Of a stretch of DNA of 5,586 bases, positions 5,397 through 5,586 are shown piece by piece; positions within the stretch are counted from its first letter, which is position 1, and every line of letters starts with the position of its first letter. A model generated the notes under the pieces. That model was not told where the DNA came from and ran no database searches. It saw only the letters and a program-made list of their open reading frames with translations. The stretch lies in NCBI GenBank assembly GCA_003343905.1, contig QAKI01000064.1:1-5586 (forward strand), in the 5' to 3' direction. The DNA comes from Subdoligranulum variabile (GTDB taxonomy: Bacteria > Bacillota > Clostridia > Oscillospirales > Ruminococcaceae). Both the position numbers and the translations under genes were made by a program.

Positions 5397-5586
5397 AGTG
5401 CATAAAATAATCCGGGCCTTTCTTTGCCCGGATAAATTCTTCTACGTCTTCGATTTTTCCGGTGATACGAAGGTTTGGCAGGGCGTCCAGTACAGCGCGG
5501 TGATACCGCTCTCCGGGGGCTGCCCGATAGTCCAGAATGCTTACCACGCATGTATCTGTCTCGGTGCGAATGGCCCGACCGAATCC
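5395..5586 (-). CDS. Rad3/DinG-type helicase, C-terminal 63 codons (partial)
   Basis: End of a superfamily 2 ATP-dependent DNA helicase; the main part lies beyond the high-coordinate edge. The first visible residues, GFGRAIRTETDTCVVSILDY, match helicase motif VI with its arginine finger and the following strand of the HELICc2 domain (QGxGRxIRtetDxgvvxilDxR) in XPD/Rad3/DinG proteins. The remainder, IEDVEEFIRAKKGPDYFMH, is a typical charged helical tail. It ends in TAG, overlapping the ribosome site of the next gene, so it is the first visible gene of the same transcription unit. Whether it is a host DinG-like helicase or cargo of the mobile element cannot be decided. SCCmec elements also carry a helicase-like gene (cch, of another family) ahead of their ccr recombinases. 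Confidence 0.8.
   Translation of the reverse strand, partial: GFGRAIRTETDTCVVSILDYRAAPGERYHRAVLDALPNLRITGKIEDVEEFIRAKKGPDYFMH
5410..5433 (-). other. Stem-loop inside the end of the helicase gene
   Basis: ATCCGGGC (5410-5417) pairs perfectly with GCCCGGAT (5426-5433) around the eight-base loop CTTTCTTT. On the minus strand the stem is followed by TATTTTATG, only a partial T-run. It could act as a leaky terminator or an mRNA-stability structure between the helicase and the downstream genes. It is also fully within coding sequence and may be coincidental. Confidence 0.4.

Noticed and set aside
1..5586. CRISPR array, tRNA or rRNA genes
   Set aside because: No regularly spaced repeats, cloverleaf or rRNA-like sequence was found by reading.

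Overview
The window looks like accessory DNA from a low-to-mid GC Firmicute, most likely of class Clostridia. This rests on strong AGGAGG-type ribosome sites, GTG starts, an IS150-like insertion sequence and a tandem of TnpX/Ccr-like large serine recombinases; no marker gene fixes the taxon. Every gene I can support reads on the minus strand, so transcription runs from high to low coordinates.

From high to low coordinates: (1) the last 63 codons of a Rad3/DinG-type superfamily 2 helicase (5395-5586); (2) a 59-aa protein (5204-5383) whose C-terminal half resembles a SHOCT-type short helical domain; (3) an 84-bp spacer with two perfect palindromes; (4) a complete large serine recombinase of 512 aa (3581-5119); (5) a 276-aa recombinase-like protein without a catalytic domain (2746-3576); (6) a second complete large serine recombinase of 537 aa (1116-2729). 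Three of the four gene junctions place the ribosome site on or against the previous stop codon, so this is very probably one translationally coupled operon.

Below 1116 is an A/T-rich stretch of about 430 bp with no intact gene and only short unrecognised open stretches. Then comes the 5' part of an AAA15-type ATPase gene (125-631) with its own extended -10 promoter. This gene is cut off by an IS3-family (IS150-group-like) insertion sequence that runs off the low-coordinate edge. The TG of the element's end supplies the ATPase stop codon. The left end of the insertion sequence can fold into a long hairpin that hides the transposase ribosome site in read-through RNA.

Reading of the whole: the two catalytic recombinases probably move the genetic element that carries them, as TnpX or CcrA/CcrB do. 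The catalysis-less middle protein and the small upstream protein would be accessory factors. The central open question is what the middle protein does. It has the recombinase DNA-binding domain, zinc ribbon and C-terminal tail but no nuclease/resolvase domain.
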